Shown: one piece after another, positions 17,023 through 25,179 of the stretch | Position numbering within the stretch: position 1 is the first letter of the stretch | Layout: every line of letters starts with the position of its first letter | Assembly: GCA_949298575.1 (NCBI GenBank) | Contig: CASFXH010000035.1 | Coordinates: 1 to 32,534 of the forward strand | DNA: 32,534 nucleotides | Source: an uncultured Parabacteroides sp. | GTDB lineage: Bacteria > Bacteroidota > Bacteroidia > Bacteroidales > Tannerellaceae | Reading direction: 5' to 3' | Made by a program: the position numbers and the translations under genes | Notes under the pieces: model-generated | What the model saw: only the letters and a program-made list of their open reading frames with translations | Database searches by the model: none | What the model was told of the DNA's origin: nothing

Positions 17023-18000
17023 TTAAGCCAACATGCCCTGAACTTTTAACTTTATTTGTTCCCAAGCCGATTCCGGGATTTGAGGCCCGACGACTCGCAC
17101 GACCTCACCCGCCAGCAACGACCCGACGAGGCCCGCCTTGTCGATCGACGCGCCTCTCGAAATACCATAAAGGAAACCCGCGGCAAAGTTATCGCCCGCC
17201 CCCGTCGTGTCGACTCGCCCTTCCCCAAGCGCCGGAACCGCGTGACAAACGTCACCACTCGCGATCAACGAGCCTTCCTTTCCCAGCGTCACGAGCGCGA
17301 TCGACACCTGTTTAGCCAACGTGCGAACCGCCTCCCGAGCCGGTTGCCCGGTAAAAGTTTCCGCCTCGCTCTCGTTCGAGAAGAGAATATCCACATAACG
17401 TGGGATCAAGTCCTCCAGCAAGGGCTTAAACGATTCGACGATGTTGAAGTTCGACAAGTCGAGCGCCACCTTTAAGCCCAAGCGCTTCGCTTTCTCCATC
17501 GCGGAACGGACCAAAGGCTCGTTCACCAGTAAATAACCTTCTATATATATAATATGGTAGTCGCTCAAGACCGACTCACGAATCTCGTCGGGCGAGATCG
17601 TGGGCGCCGGACCTAAGAACGTGCACATCGTCCGCTCCCCATCGGGAGAGATCAAGACCGTGCAACTCCCAGAAATGCCCGTTGTCCGGATAAAATAAGG
17701 CGCCACGCCCGCCTTTTTCAAGGCCGATTCATAATAAGCGCCTACCGCGTCATCTCCGATTTTTCCCACAAAGCCACTCTCGCCACCCAACAAGGCGATC
17801 GCACGCATCGTATTGCAAACCGAGCCACCTGGCGCCTCCGTCCGCTCCAAATCCTTTTGCGCCGTACGGAGAGCGATCATCTGTCGCTCGTCAATCATTT
17901 CCATCACCCCTTTCCGGATGCCTATAGTGGAAAGAGTCTCATCACTTTCCAAACGCAATAGCACATCCACCAAGGCATTCCCCAATCCCACTATCTTCAT
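17023..18000 (-). CDS. PfkB family kinase, probable adenosine kinase
   Basis: 325 residues from ATG 18000 (MKIVGLGNALVDVL, the typical opening of the ribokinase fold). The upstream in-frame ATG at 18093 would run through the promoter and was rejected. Motifs: GGSVCNTMRA near 58-67, GKIGDDAVG, and the PfkB signature DTTGAGDNFAAGFL at 264-277 with the catalytic base D270. Bacteroidetes proteins with this NALVD...GGS.CNT...DTTGAGD pattern are usually called adenosine kinase. Specificity for adenosine against other nucleosides or sugars cannot be confirmed from sequence. It is transcribed away from the tRNA-Asn cluster across a 99-base divergent gap and precedes ctpA. Confidence 0.88.
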   Translation of the reverse strand: MKIVGLGNALVDVLLRLESDETLSTIGIRKGVMEMIDERQMIALRTAQKDLERTEAPGGSVCNTMRAIALLGGESGFVGKIGDDAVGAYYESALKKAGVAPYFIRTTGISGSCTVLISPDGERTMCTFLGPAPTISPDEIRESVLSDYHIIYIEGYLLVNEPLVRSAMEKAKRLGLKVALDLSNFNIVESFKPLLEDLIPRYVDILFSNESEAETFTGQPAREAVRTLAKQVSIALVTLGKEGSLIASGDVCHAVPALGEGRVDTTGAGDNFAAGFLYGISRGASIDKAGLVGSLLAGEVVRVVGPQIPESAWEQIKLKVQGMLA

Positions 18001-18019
18001 TTTTTCGCTATTTTTTTCG

Positions 18020-18027
18020 CGAAGATA
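18020..18027 (-). promoter_or_regulatory. Candidate -7 box for the PfkB-ctpA unit
   Basis: The minus strand reads TATCTTCG about 20 bases before the chosen ATG. This leaves a very short leader, which also supports the internal start at 18000. Confidence 0.45.
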
Positions 18028-18058
18028 TTGCATATTTCGAAAAATGCCTCTACTTTTG
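18027..18058 (+). promoter_or_regulatory. Promoter of the tRNA-Asn cluster
   Basis: ATTG at 18027-18030 and TACTTTTG at 18051-18058 are 20 bases apart. This is close to the Bacteroidetes TTTG / TAnnTTTG arrangement, with the first tRNA starting about 40 bases downstream. Confidence 0.65.
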
Positions 18059-18099
18059 CAGCGCAAAAAAGAAAGGGAGCAAAGGCCTTTCATTTTTAT

Positions 18100-18173
18100 T
18101 CTTCCTTAGCTCAGTTGGTTAGAGCATCTGACTGTTAATCAGAGGGTCCTTGGTTCAAGTCCAAGAGGAAGAG
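18100..18173 (+). tRNA. tRNA-Asn(GTT), copy 1
   Basis: 74 bases. The acceptor arm TCTTCCT (18100-18106) pairs fully with AGGAAGA (18166-18172), discriminator G. The D arm is GCTCAGTTGGTTAGAGC, the anticodon loop CTGTTAA has anticodon GTT, and the T arm is CTTGG-TTCAAGT-CCAAG. CCA is not encoded. First of three identical copies. Confidence 0.97.
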
Positions 18174-18224
18174 CGGTAATCTCCAGAAGGAGAACTATTG
18201 ATAAGTATTCAACCAAACAACTAT

Positions 18225-18298
18225 TCTTCCTTAGCTCAGTTGGTTAGAGCATCTGACTGTTAATCAGAGGGTCCTTGGTTCAAGTCCAAGAGGAAGAG
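18225..18298 (+). tRNA. tRNA-Asn(GTT), copy 2
   Basis: Identical in sequence to copy 1, beginning 125 bases after it. The 51-base spacer is nearly the same as the following spacer (ATAATCTCCA...AACAACTAT), so the whole 125-base unit was duplicated. Confidence 0.97.
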
Positions 18299-18349
18299 CG
18301 ATAATCTCCAAGAAGGGGAACTATTGATAAGTATCAACCAAACAACTAT

Positions 18350-18423
18350 TCTTCCTTAGCTCAGTTGGTTAGAGCATCTGACTGTTAATCAGAGGGTCCT
18401 TGGTTCAAGTCCAAGAGGAAGAG
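18350..18423 (+). tRNA. tRNA-Asn(GTT), copy 3
   Basis: Identical to copies 1 and 2, again exactly 125 bases further on. It is followed by different sequence and a terminator, so it is the last gene of the transcript. Confidence 0.97.
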
Positions 18424-18432
18424 CGATAACGT

Positions 18433-18466
18433 AAAGACGTGTTCCGAAAGGGACGCGTCTTTTTTT
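18433..18466 (+). terminator. Terminator of the tRNA-Asn transcript
   Basis: AAAGACGTGTTCC pairs with GGGACGCGTCTTT around a GAAA-type loop, and the stem runs into a T-run ending at 18466. It lies 10 bases after the third tRNA. Confidence 0.85.
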
Positions 18467-18489
18467 ATGATGAAAAGACGCGACATTCC

Positions 18490-18520
18490 TTTGCGGATTG
18501 AAGTGATTTAACTACTTTTA
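18490..18520 (+). promoter_or_regulatory. Promoter of the pepT-gcvT-oxidoreductase unit
   Basis: TTTG at 18490-18493 and TACTTTTA at 18513-18520 are 19 bases apart, close to the Bacteroidetes consensus pair, with only the last base of the -7 box differing. The pepT ATG is 34 bases beyond. Confidence 0.6.
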
Positions 18521-18554
18521 GGCCTCGAATTCTCTAAGCTAAAAAAAGACGGAA

Positions 18555-19778
18555 ATGACTGTATTGGATCGATTTATAAAATATGTCGCTTTTGATACCC
18601 AGTCGGACGAGACGACAGGGGTTACTCCTAGTACGCCGGGACAGCGTGTCTTCGCCGAGGCGCTAGTTTCGGAAATGAAGGAAATGGGGCTAGAAGAGAT
18701 CACACTCGATGAGCATGGCTACGTAATGGCCACGCTACCGGCGAACGGGGCGAACATGGTGCCGACCATCGGCTTCATCGCCCACATGGACACCAGTCCC
18801 GACGCGTGCGGAAAGGATATCCGGCCACGGAAGATCCTTTATCAAGGTGGGGACATCGTATTGAACGAGGAAGAAAAGGTGGTTTTATCACCCGAAAAGT
18901 TCCCAGAGCTGAACGACTATGTAGGTCAGGAGCTGATCGTCACGGACGGGCGAACATTGCTCGGGGCCGACGACAAGGCGGGAATCGCCGCCATCCTCGG
19001 CGCGATGGATTACTTAATCAAGCGAAAGGATATCAAACACGGGAAAATACGGGTCGCCTTCACGCCGGATGAGGAGATCGGCGAAGGGGCAGACCATTTT
19101 GACGTCGCGAAATTCGGTTGCGACTGGGCCTATACCATCGACGGGGGCGCGATCGGCGAGTTGGAATACGAGAACTTCAACGCCGCCACGGCTCAATTGA
19201 CATTCCGCGGATTGAATGTCCATCCGGGCTACGCGAAAGACAAGATGGTGAACGCCGCCGCACGGGCCGCGGAGTTCGCGTCTTGGCTTCCCACGAACGA
19301 GACCCCAGAACACACCGAGGGCTACGAGGGTTTCTTCCACCTGATCGCGATCTCGGGCTCGGTGGAAGAGGCGATGCTAGGCTACCTCATCCGGGATCAC
19401 AGCCATACGAGATTCGAGGAGCGCAAGGCCCTGCTTCGCACGTTGGTCGCGAAGATGAACCAGCTCTATCCGGATTGTGTTGAACTGGAGTTGAAAGACC
19501 AATATTACAACATGAAAGAGATTTTGGTGGAGAAGAAATACATCGTCGAGCTCGCGGCCGAGGCCATGCGGCAGGTCGGAATCGAGCCGAAGGTCATGCC
19601 CGTCCGGGGCGGAACCGATGGCGCCCGCCTCTCGTTCATGGGGTTGCCTTGTCCCAACCTGTTCGCGGGAGGCCTCAACTTTCACGGGCGGTATGAATTC
19701 CTTCCGATCCGCTCGCTGGAGAAAAGCATGGAAACTATCATACAAATCATAGAGCTGAACGCTCAACAAAAACATTAA
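18555..19778 (+). CDS. pepT: Peptidase T (tripeptide aminopeptidase)
   Basis: A 407-residue cytoplasmic zinc enzyme of family M20B that removes the N-terminal residue of tripeptides. All dinuclear-metal ligands are visible at almost exactly the positions known from E. coli PepT: H77 and D79 in IAHMDTS, D140 in LGADDKAG, E173/E174 in PDEEIG, D196 in YTIDGG, and H377 in NFHGRYEF. The length is the normal family length. The GGAA before ATG 18555 supports the start. It is the first gene of a rightward unit, with gcvT starting 12 bases after its stop. The pepT-gcvT adjacency is one I recall from other Bacteroidales. Confidence 0.97.
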   Translation: MTVLDRFIKYVAFDTQSDETTGVTPSTPGQRVFAEALVSEMKEMGLEEITLDEHGYVMATLPANGANMVPTIGFIAHMDTSPDACGKDIRPRKILYQGGDIVLNEEEKVVLSPEKFPELNDYVGQELIVTDGRTLLGADDKAGIAAILGAMDYLIKRKDIKHGKIRVAFTPDEEIGEGADHFDVAKFGCDWAYTIDGGAIGELEYENFNAATAQLTFRGLNVHPGYAKDKMVNAAARAAEFASWLPTNETPEHTEGYEGFFHLIAISGSVEEAMLGYLIRDHSHTRFEERKALLRTLVAKMNQLYPDCVELELKDQYYNMKEILVEKKYIVELAAEAMRQVGIEPKVMPVRGGTDGARLSFMGLPCPNLFAGGLNFHGRYEFLPIRSLEKSMETIIQIIELNAQQKH

Positions 19779-19790
19779 TTCAAATCATTT

Positions 19791-20876
19791 ATGAAAACTA
19801 CTCCGTTTACCGACACGCATATCGCGTTGGGCGCGAAGATGCATGAGTTCGCCGGGTACAATATGCCTATCGAGTATTCCGGCATTATCGATGAACATAT
19901 GACCGTTGTCAACGGCGTCGGCGTGTTCGACGTCTCGCACATGGGTGAGTTTTGGGTGAAGGGACCCCAGGCGCTGGCCTTCATCCAACAAGTCACGTCG
20001 AACGACGCCTCCAAGCTTCCCCTCGGGAAAGCGCAATACACCTGCTTCCCCAACGAGACGGGGGGCATTGTCGACGACTTGCTGGTCTATCATTATGAGC
20101 CTGAGAAATACATGCTCGTGGTCAATGCCGCCAATATCCAGAAGGATTGGGATTGGTGCGTAAGTCACAACCAAGTCGGGGCCGAGCTGGAGAACGCTTC
20201 AGACAACATGGCGCAGCTGGCCATCCAAGGCCCGAAAGCCCAAGAGGTCTTGCAGCGACTGACGGATGTCGACCTCTCGGCCATTCCCTACTACGCGTTC
20301 ACGACGGGGACCTTCGCCGGCTGCCCGAACGTGATCATCTCCAACACCGGCTACACCGGAGCGGGTGGTTTCGAGCTTTATTTCTACCCGAAAGATGCCC
20401 TCACGATTTGGAACGCCATCTTCGAGGCGGGCAAACCCGAGGGAATCAAGCCCATTGGCCTGGGCGCGCGCGATACGCTCCGCCTCGAGATGGGTTTCTG
20501 CCTGTATGGAAACGATATCGACGACACGACCTCGCCCCTCGAAGCGGGTCTCGGCTGGATCACGAAGTTTGTCGACGGCAAGAATTTCACCAACCGGGCG
20601 GCGCTAGAGGCCCAGAAAGCGACGGGCGTGCGGCGTAAACTATGCGCGTTCCAGCTTCAAGACAAGGGCGTACCCCGTCACGGCTATGAGATCGTCGACG
20701 CCGAGGGGCGCGCGATCGGCCACGTCACGTCGGGAACCATGTCGCCCGTCTTGCGAGTAGGGATCGGCATGGGTTACGTGGAGACGCCCTACTCGAAAGT
20801 AGGCTCCGAGATCTTTGTCAAGGTACGCAACAGGAACCTTCGGGCTTTGGTGGTCAAAGCGCCCTTCCGGAAATGA
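19791..20876 (+). CDS. gcvT: Aminomethyltransferase, glycine cleavage T protein
   Basis: 361 residues. It transfers the aminomethyl carbon from the lipoyl H protein to tetrahydrofolate, releasing ammonia. The N-terminal GcvT_N domain has [25 protein letters not shown] and [12 protein letters not shown] with the conserved folate-site acidic pair D95-D96. It continues with [27 protein letters not shown] and [18 protein letters not shown]. The barrel-like C-terminal domain has [10 protein letters not shown]-type elements ([20 protein letters not shown]). Other glycine cleavage genes (gcvH, gcvP) are not in the window. It is in one transcript with pepT upstream (12-base gap) and the oxidoreductase downstream, whose ATG overlaps its TGA. 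Confidence 0.97.
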   Translation: MKTTPFTDTHIALGAKMHEFAGYNMPIEYSGIIDEHMTVVNGVGVFDVSHMGEFWVKGPQALAFIQQVTSNDASKLPLGKAQYTCFPNETGGIVDDLLVYHYEPEKYMLVVNAANIQKDWDWCVSHNQVGAELENASDNMAQLAIQGPKAQEVLQRLTDVDLSAIPYYAFTTGTFAGCPNVIISNTGYTGAGGFELYFYPKDALTIWNAIFEAGKPEGIKPIGLGARDTLRLEMGFCLYGNDIDDTTSPLEAGLGWITKFVDGKNFTNRAALEAQKATGVRRKLCAFQLQDKGVPRHGYEIVDAEGRAIGHVTSGTMSPVLRVGIGMGYVETPYSKVGSEIFVKVRNRNLRALVVKAPFRK

Positions 20877-21898
20877 ACAGGAAAGTCCGATTCGGAGTGG
20901 TGGGCACCAACTTCATCACCGACTGGGTGATCGCCGGTGCCCGCCAAGACCCCCGCTTCGAGCTGGCGGCGGTCTATTCACGCACGGAGGAAAGGGCCGC
21001 GGCCTTCGCGGAGAAATATCATATCCCGATGAAATTCACCTCGCTCGAGGAGATGGCTTGTCGTGACGACCTCGACGCCATCTACATCGCCTCGCCCAAC
21101 TGCTGCCACGCCGAGCAAAGCATTCTCTGCATGAGCCACGGCAAGCATGTCTTGTGCGAGAAGCCGCTCGCGTCGAACGCCCGGGAGGCTCGCGCCATGA
21201 TCGAGGCCAGCCAGCGCTACGGGGTCGCCCTGATGGAGGCGATGAAACCGACGCTGACCCCCAACTTCTGGGCGGTCGCGGCCAACTTGAGCAGTGTCGG
21301 GAAGGTGCGCCGCTACTTTTCCTGCTATTGCCAATACTCCTCGCGCTACGACAAGCTGAAGGCCGGCGAGGTGCTGAACGCCTTCCGCCCCGAGCTCTCG
21401 AACGGCGCGCTGATGGACATTGGCGTCTACACCATCTACCCCATGATCGTGCTCTTCGGGAAGCCCCAGCGCGTCGACGCCACGGGCCTCCTGCTGCCGA
21501 CGGGGGTCGACGGGCAGGGCGCCGTCAACTTCACGTATGAGGGAATGAACGCGACCGTGCTCTACTCCAAGATCGCAAACTCCGCGCTCCCCACCGAGAT
21601 CCAGGGCGAGGAGGGTAACATCACGTTGGACCGCATCAACCGGATCGGCCAGGTCGTCTTCACCCCCCGTCAAGCCCCGGCCATGGGGCGCGAGGAACCG
21701 GTCCAACCCAAGGACATCTCCCTCCCGACGGTCAACGACGAGTATTTCTATGAGGTCAAAGTCTTTATCGACCTCATCGAAAGGGGTGAACGCGAGGCGC
21801 GAATCAACAGCCACACCCATTCCCTCCAGACCATGGAGGTGCTGGACGAGATCCGGCGGCAAGTGGGGGTGGTCTACCCCGCGGACAAGCTCGGTTGA
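20873..21898 (+). CDS. Gfo/Idh/MocA family NAD(P)-dependent oxidoreductase
   Basis: 341 residues. The N-terminal Rossmann fold has [10 protein letters not shown] at 8-17 and a second strand [21 protein letters not shown] and the family hallmark EKPLASN (E96-K97-P98) follow. The C-terminal domain includes [19 protein letters not shown], where D and H/Y residues usually sit near the substrate. The GTNFITD form and lack of a signal peptide point to a cytoplasmic dehydrogenase. The substrate (sugar, inositol, dihydrodiol or other) cannot be read from sequence. Its ATG overlaps the gcvT TGA by four bases (ATGA), so translation is coupled to gcvT, which is an unusual partnership metabolically. Confidence 0.9.
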   Translation: MNRKVRFGVVGTNFITDWVIAGARQDPRFELAAVYSRTEERAAAFAEKYHIPMKFTSLEEMACRDDLDAIYIASPNCCHAEQSILCMSHGKHVLCEKPLASNAREARAMIEASQRYGVALMEAMKPTLTPNFWAVAANLSSVGKVRRYFSCYCQYSSRYDKLKAGEVLNAFRPELSNGALMDIGVYTIYPMIVLFGKPQRVDATGLLLPTGVDGQGAVNFTYEGMNATVLYSKIANSALPTEIQGEEGNITLDRINRIGQVVFTPRQAPAMGREEPVQPKDISLPTVNDEYFYEVKVFIDLIERGEREARINSHTHSLQTMEVLDEIRRQVGVVYPADKLG

Positions 21899-21918
21899 GC
21901 CGTCCGCGCGAACAAGTC

Positions 21919-21967
21919 AAGCCCTGTCGGGACTCTCCCGCGAGTGCCGATGGGGCTTCTTTCTTTT
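21919..21967 (+). terminator. Terminator of the pepT-gcvT-oxidoreductase unit
   Basis: AAGCCCTGTCGGGACT (21919-21934) pairs with AGTGCCGATGGGGCTT (21943-21958) with one mismatch and two G-T pairs, followed by CTTTCTTTT. It starts 21 bases after the last stop codon. Confidence 0.8.
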
Positions 21968-22008
21968 GAAATAAATTCTATTTATCTTAAAACAATCTGA
22001 TTATCAAA

Positions 22009-24447
22009 ATGAAAAAGAAATGGTTTATCGGCTCCGTCTGCCTGTTCCTGGCCGCTCAAAGTTGGGTCGGGGGGGCGCAGGAGCGACTTCCCGGCTATGT
22101 GCAAGCCGAGAAATTCACCTTGGAGAAGGTAGAGAAGATGCTCTTCTCCACTTCCGTCGACCCGCATTGGTTCCAGCGGGGGGATAAATTCTGGTATGAA
22201 TACAAGACGAGCGAGGGCCAGGCGTGGTATGTCGTCGACCCCGTGGCGCGGAAGAAGTCTCCACTCTTCGACCTCGACCAACTGGCCGCGCGGATTACGG
22301 AAATCGTCAAGGATCCCTTCACCGCCCAGCAGTTGCCCATCGAGAAGCTGGAGGCGCGACCTGATGGGGAGACCTTCACTTTCCAGATCACCTCGTCTCT
22401 GGACGCCCCCAAGGACACGACAAAGCGGGATGGCGACAAGCCGAAAAAGCAAGTCTTCTATTTCTCCTACCATTACCCCTCGCGCGAACTGACCTGGCTC
22501 AAGGAGCAAAAAGAGGACGTGAAATATCCCGAATGGGCCTCGTTCTCGCCGGACGGGCAGACGGTGGTCTACGCCAAGGATTTGAACCTCTACCGGATGA
22601 CTCGCGAGGACTATGAGAAGCTCAAGCTCAACGAGCAGGACAGCACCGTAACCGACATTCCCCTCACCACCTTCGGCGTGAAGGACTTCGGTTTTGGCCA
22701 GCCCTACAGTTCGCTCAACACGGACACCCTTCTCGACGGGAAGCGAAAGGCCGTCGGGGGAATCGTCTGGTCGCCCGACTCGAAGCGATTCGCCGTCATC
22801 GCCTCGGACGAGCGGGCGGTCAAGGACTTGTGGGTGATCAACGCGATGGCGTCGCCCCGTCCGACATTGGAGACGTATAAGTACCAGATGCCGGGCGAGA
22901 AGGAAGCGCCTGTCGACCACCTCTTCCTCTTCAACTTGGAGGATAATAGCTATCGCGAGATCCCCACTTCGGCCTATAAGGACCAGACTCTCCGCCTGGC
23001 GCGAAAGCCCCGCCTCCAAAGCGAACGCGACGCGCATGAACTGTCGACCCAGTGGCTCGGCGACGCGAACCATTTCTACCTCACCCGCAGCAGCCGCGAC
23101 CTCTATCGCATCGACATTTGCAGCTACGTCATTGGGGAAGACACGATCCGCCCCCTCATCGAGGAACGGATGAACACCTACCAGGAAGTGCGCCCCCTGG
23201 CGGTCGTAGGCAATGGGAAAGAGCTGATCCAATGGAGCGAACGGGATGGATGGGCCCACTTGTACCTTTACGACGGCGAGGGCAACCTGAAGCGCCGCCT
23301 GACGAAGGGTCCCTGGCACGTCGACCAGATTGTCAAGGTGGATGAAACCGCCCGCGTGGTCTATTTCTTGGGAAATGGACGCGAGAAGGATGAGAATCCC
23401 TACTACGAGCACCTCTATCGCGTCAGCTTGGACGGGGGCGAGCCGCGGTTGGTGACGGCCGGCGACTATTTCCACGCCCCGGCGGTGAGCGACGACGCCC
23501 GGTTCGTGGTCAACAACTACTCGCGCGTCAACACCATCCCCCGTTCGGAGCTGCTCGACAATACCGGGCGCAAGCTCATGGACCTGGAGGAAAGCGATTT
23601 CAGCCAGCTCTTCGCCGCGGGCTACCAGTTCCCGGAGCCCTTCAAGGTGAAAGCGGCCGACGGCGTGACGGATCTCTATGGCGTGATGTATAAGCCCTTC
23701 AACTTCGATTCCACCCGCGTCTACCCGATCATCGACTATGTCTACCCCGGGCCCCAGGTCGAAGCCACGGTCTACCCCTTCACGCGGATGAACGTGCGGA
23801 CCGACCGCCTCGCGCAAGCGGGTTTCATCGTCGTCTCGGTGGGCAACCGGGGCGGGCATCCCAGCCGCTCGAAGTGGTACCACAACTTCGGCTACGGGAA
23901 TCTCCGCGACTACGGCCTCGCCGACCAGAAAGCGGCCATCGAGCAATTGGCCAACCGCTATTCGTTTATAGATATCAACCGGGTGGGAATCCATGGGCAC
24001 TCGGGCGGAGGGTTCATGTCGACGGCGGCCATCCTCCAATACCCGGATTTCTTCAAGGTCGCGGTCTCTTGCGCCGGCAATCACGACAACCGGATCTATA
24101 ATCGCTGGTGGAGCGAGACGCATCACGGCGTGAAAGAACAGGTTTCCGCCGAGGGCGACACCACCTTCCTCTACAGCATCAAGCACAACGCCGAGATCGC
24201 GAACCGCCTCAAAGGCCATCTGATGCTCATCCACGGCGACATCGACAACAACGTGCACCCGGGCAACACCATCCGCGTGGTCAACGCGCTTATCCGCGCG
24301 GGCAAGCGATTCGACATGCTCATCCTTCCGGAGCGGCGCCACAGCTTCGGGGAGATGAATGAATACTTCTACTGGCGGCTTGTCGACTACTTCTCAAGGT
24401 ATTTGCTGGGCGCGCAAGAGGAGTCTGTGGATATACCCGTGCGGTAA
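22009..24447 (+). CDS. Secreted S9 family (DPP IV-like) prolyl peptidase
   Basis: 812 residues. The signal peptide MKKKWFIGSVCLFLAAQSWVGGAQ targets the periplasm or beyond. Residues up to about 560 form the DPP IV N-terminal beta-propeller, with blade motifs such as WASFSPDGQTVVYAKDLNLY and GIVWSPDSKRFAVI. The alpha/beta hydrolase domain follows with GIHGHSGGGFMS (nucleophile S665), HGDIDNNVHPGNT (D744) and PERRHSFGEM (H778), so the catalytic triad is complete. Family members release dipeptides or tripeptides ending in proline or alanine. Exact specificity (DPP IV, prolyl tripeptidyl or other) is not determinable here. It is monocistronic by position, in keeping with peptide-based nutrition together with pepT and gdhA. 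Confidence 0.93.
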   Translation: MKKKWFIGSVCLFLAAQSWVGGAQERLPGYVQAEKFTLEKVEKMLFSTSVDPHWFQRGDKFWYEYKTSEGQAWYVVDPVARKKSPLFDLDQLAARITEIVKDPFTAQQLPIEKLEARPDGETFTFQITSSLDAPKDTTKRDGDKPKKQVFYFSYHYPSRELTWLKEQKEDVKYPEWASFSPDGQTVVYAKDLNLYRMTREDYEKLKLNEQDSTVTDIPLTTFGVKDFGFGQPYSSLNTDTLLDGKRKAVGGIVWSPDSKRFAVIASDERAVKDLWVINAMASPRPTLETYKYQMPGEKEAPVDHLFLFNLEDNSYREIPTSAYKDQTLRLARKPRLQSERDAHELSTQWLGDANHFYLTRSSRDLYRIDICSYVIGEDTIRPLIEERMNTYQEVRPLAVVGNGKELIQWSERDGWAHLYLYDGEGNLKRRLTKGPWHVDQIVKVDETARVVYFLGNGREKDENPYYEHLYRVSLDGGEPRLVTAGDYFHAPAVSDDARFVVNNYSRVNTIPRSELLDNTGRKLMDLEESDFSQLFAAGYQFPEPFKVKAADGVTDLYGVMYKPFNFDSTRVYPIIDYVYPGPQVEATVYPFTRMNVRTDRLAQAGFIVVSVGNRGGHPSRSKWYHNFGYGNLRDYGLADQKAAIEQLANRYSFIDINRVGIHGHSGGGFMSTAAILQYPDFFKVAVSCAGNHDNRIYNRWWSETHHGVKEQVSAEGDTTFLYSIKHNAEIANRLKGHLMLIHGDIDNNVHPGNTIRVVNALIRAGKRFDMLILPERRHSFGEMNEYFYWRLVDYFSRYLLGAQEESVDIPVR

Positions 24448-24460
24448 GCGACCTTTTGAA

Positions 24461-24524
24461 AAAGCTACCCCCCTCTGTCCTAAAGGGCATCTCCCCCTCA
24501 TGAGAGGGGGGGAGGGATAGCTTT
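24461..24524. terminator. Large C/G-rich stem structure after the S9 peptidase
   Basis: AAAGCTA (24461-24467) pairs with TAGCTTT (24518-24524), with adjoining C-rich and G-rich runs extending the stem. An inner hairpin CTCCCCCTC-ATG-AGAGGGGGGGAG lies at 24491-24513. It begins 13 bases after the peptidase stop. It probably acts as a terminator or 3' stabiliser, although the T-run is poor (TTTCTATTCTTT further on). Confidence 0.5.
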
Positions 24525-24561
24525 CCAGGTTTCTATTCTTTGGAAACCGGAACAGTATCCC

Positions 24562-24600
24562 GCTCCCCCTGAGTTCAGGGGGAGCTGTCAGCTTGCTGAC
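24562..24600. repeat. Double-hairpin palindromic element
   Basis: GCTCCCCCTGA-GT-TCAGGGGGAGC (24562-24585) is a perfect 11-bp stem. GTCAG-CTTG-CTGAC (24587-24600) follows directly, then GAGGGGGT. This compact design (CTCCCC palindrome plus a GTCAGC...GCTGAC hairpin) resembles dispersed palindromic elements I recall from intergenic DNA of many gut bacteria. That identification is from memory only. Confidence 0.5.
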
Positions 24601-24628
24601 TGAGGGGGTCCCTTCTCCCACCCCCTGA

Positions 24629-25156
24629 AAAAACCCTTTCGCGCCCCGCGTTTAGGCTTCCGCGCCGTTTGAAAATGCCTTCGCGCCCCGCGTTTCAGGC
24701 TTCCGCGCCGTTTGAAAGTGCTTTCGCGCCCCGCGTTTCAGGCTCCGCACCGTTTAAAAGTGCCTTCGCGCCCCGCGTTTCAGGCTTCGCGGCGTTCAAA
24801 AGTGCTTTCGCGCCCCGCGTTTGGGTTTCCGCGCAACGCGCAAAGCATTTTGACCCCTCGCCGCGGGTTCCGCGCAACGCGCAAAGCATTTTGACCCCTC
24901 GCCGCGGGTTCCGCGCGGCGCGCAAAGCATTTTCGGCCCCTGCCGCGGGGTTCGCGCAAGTGAAAAACGCGTTTTCGACCCTCGCCGAGGGGTTCGCGCA
25001 AGTGAAAAACGCCTTTCGACCCCTCGCCGCAGGCTTCGCGCAAGTGAAAAACGCCTTTCGACCCCTCGCCGCAGGAGTTCGCGCAAGTGTAAAGTGCCTC
25101 CCGACCCCTCGCCGCAGGCTTCGCGCCACGCGGAAAGCCTCCCGACCCCTCGCCGC
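24629..25156. repeat. 41-43-bp tandem repeat array, GC-rich, about 12 units in three subtypes
   Basis: Subtype A (anchor GCGCCCCGCG at 24641, 24683, 24726, 24768, 24810) has steps of 42, 43, 42 and 42. Subtype B (anchor GCAAAGCATTTT at 24840, 24881, 24922) has steps of 41. Subtype C (anchor AAGTG[AT]AAA near 24958, 25000, 25042, 25085) has steps of 42, 42 and 43. Subtypes change in blocks, which points to local unit amplification. Units share a frame of GAAA/CAAA, then CTTT/TTTT, then C-rich CGCC, then GGCTTCGCG. Repeat-driven open frames exist on both strands but are not convincing genes. With the two structured elements to the left, this fills the 732-base gap between the convergent S9 peptidase and the PPDK_N-type gene. 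Confidence 0.9.
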
Positions 25157-25179
25157 GGCCCCCTAGCGCCCCTCGCGAA

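Noticed and set aside
18001-18093. Upstream start for the PfkB kinase adding 31 residues
   Set aside because: The extension covers the TATCTTCG promoter box and has no ribokinase-fold similarity; the family start is MKIVGLGNA.
21982-24342. 786-codon minus-strand open frame
   Set aside because: It is antisense to the S9 peptidase, which has a signal peptide and a complete Ser-Asp-His triad.
24669-25166. 165-codon frame with 14-residue repeats, and several antisense frames over the same DNA
   Set aside because: Open frames appear on both strands because GC-rich units of about 42 bp rarely contain stops. Unit length also shifts to 41 and 43, which breaks the peptide register. No ribosome-binding site or domain was seen.
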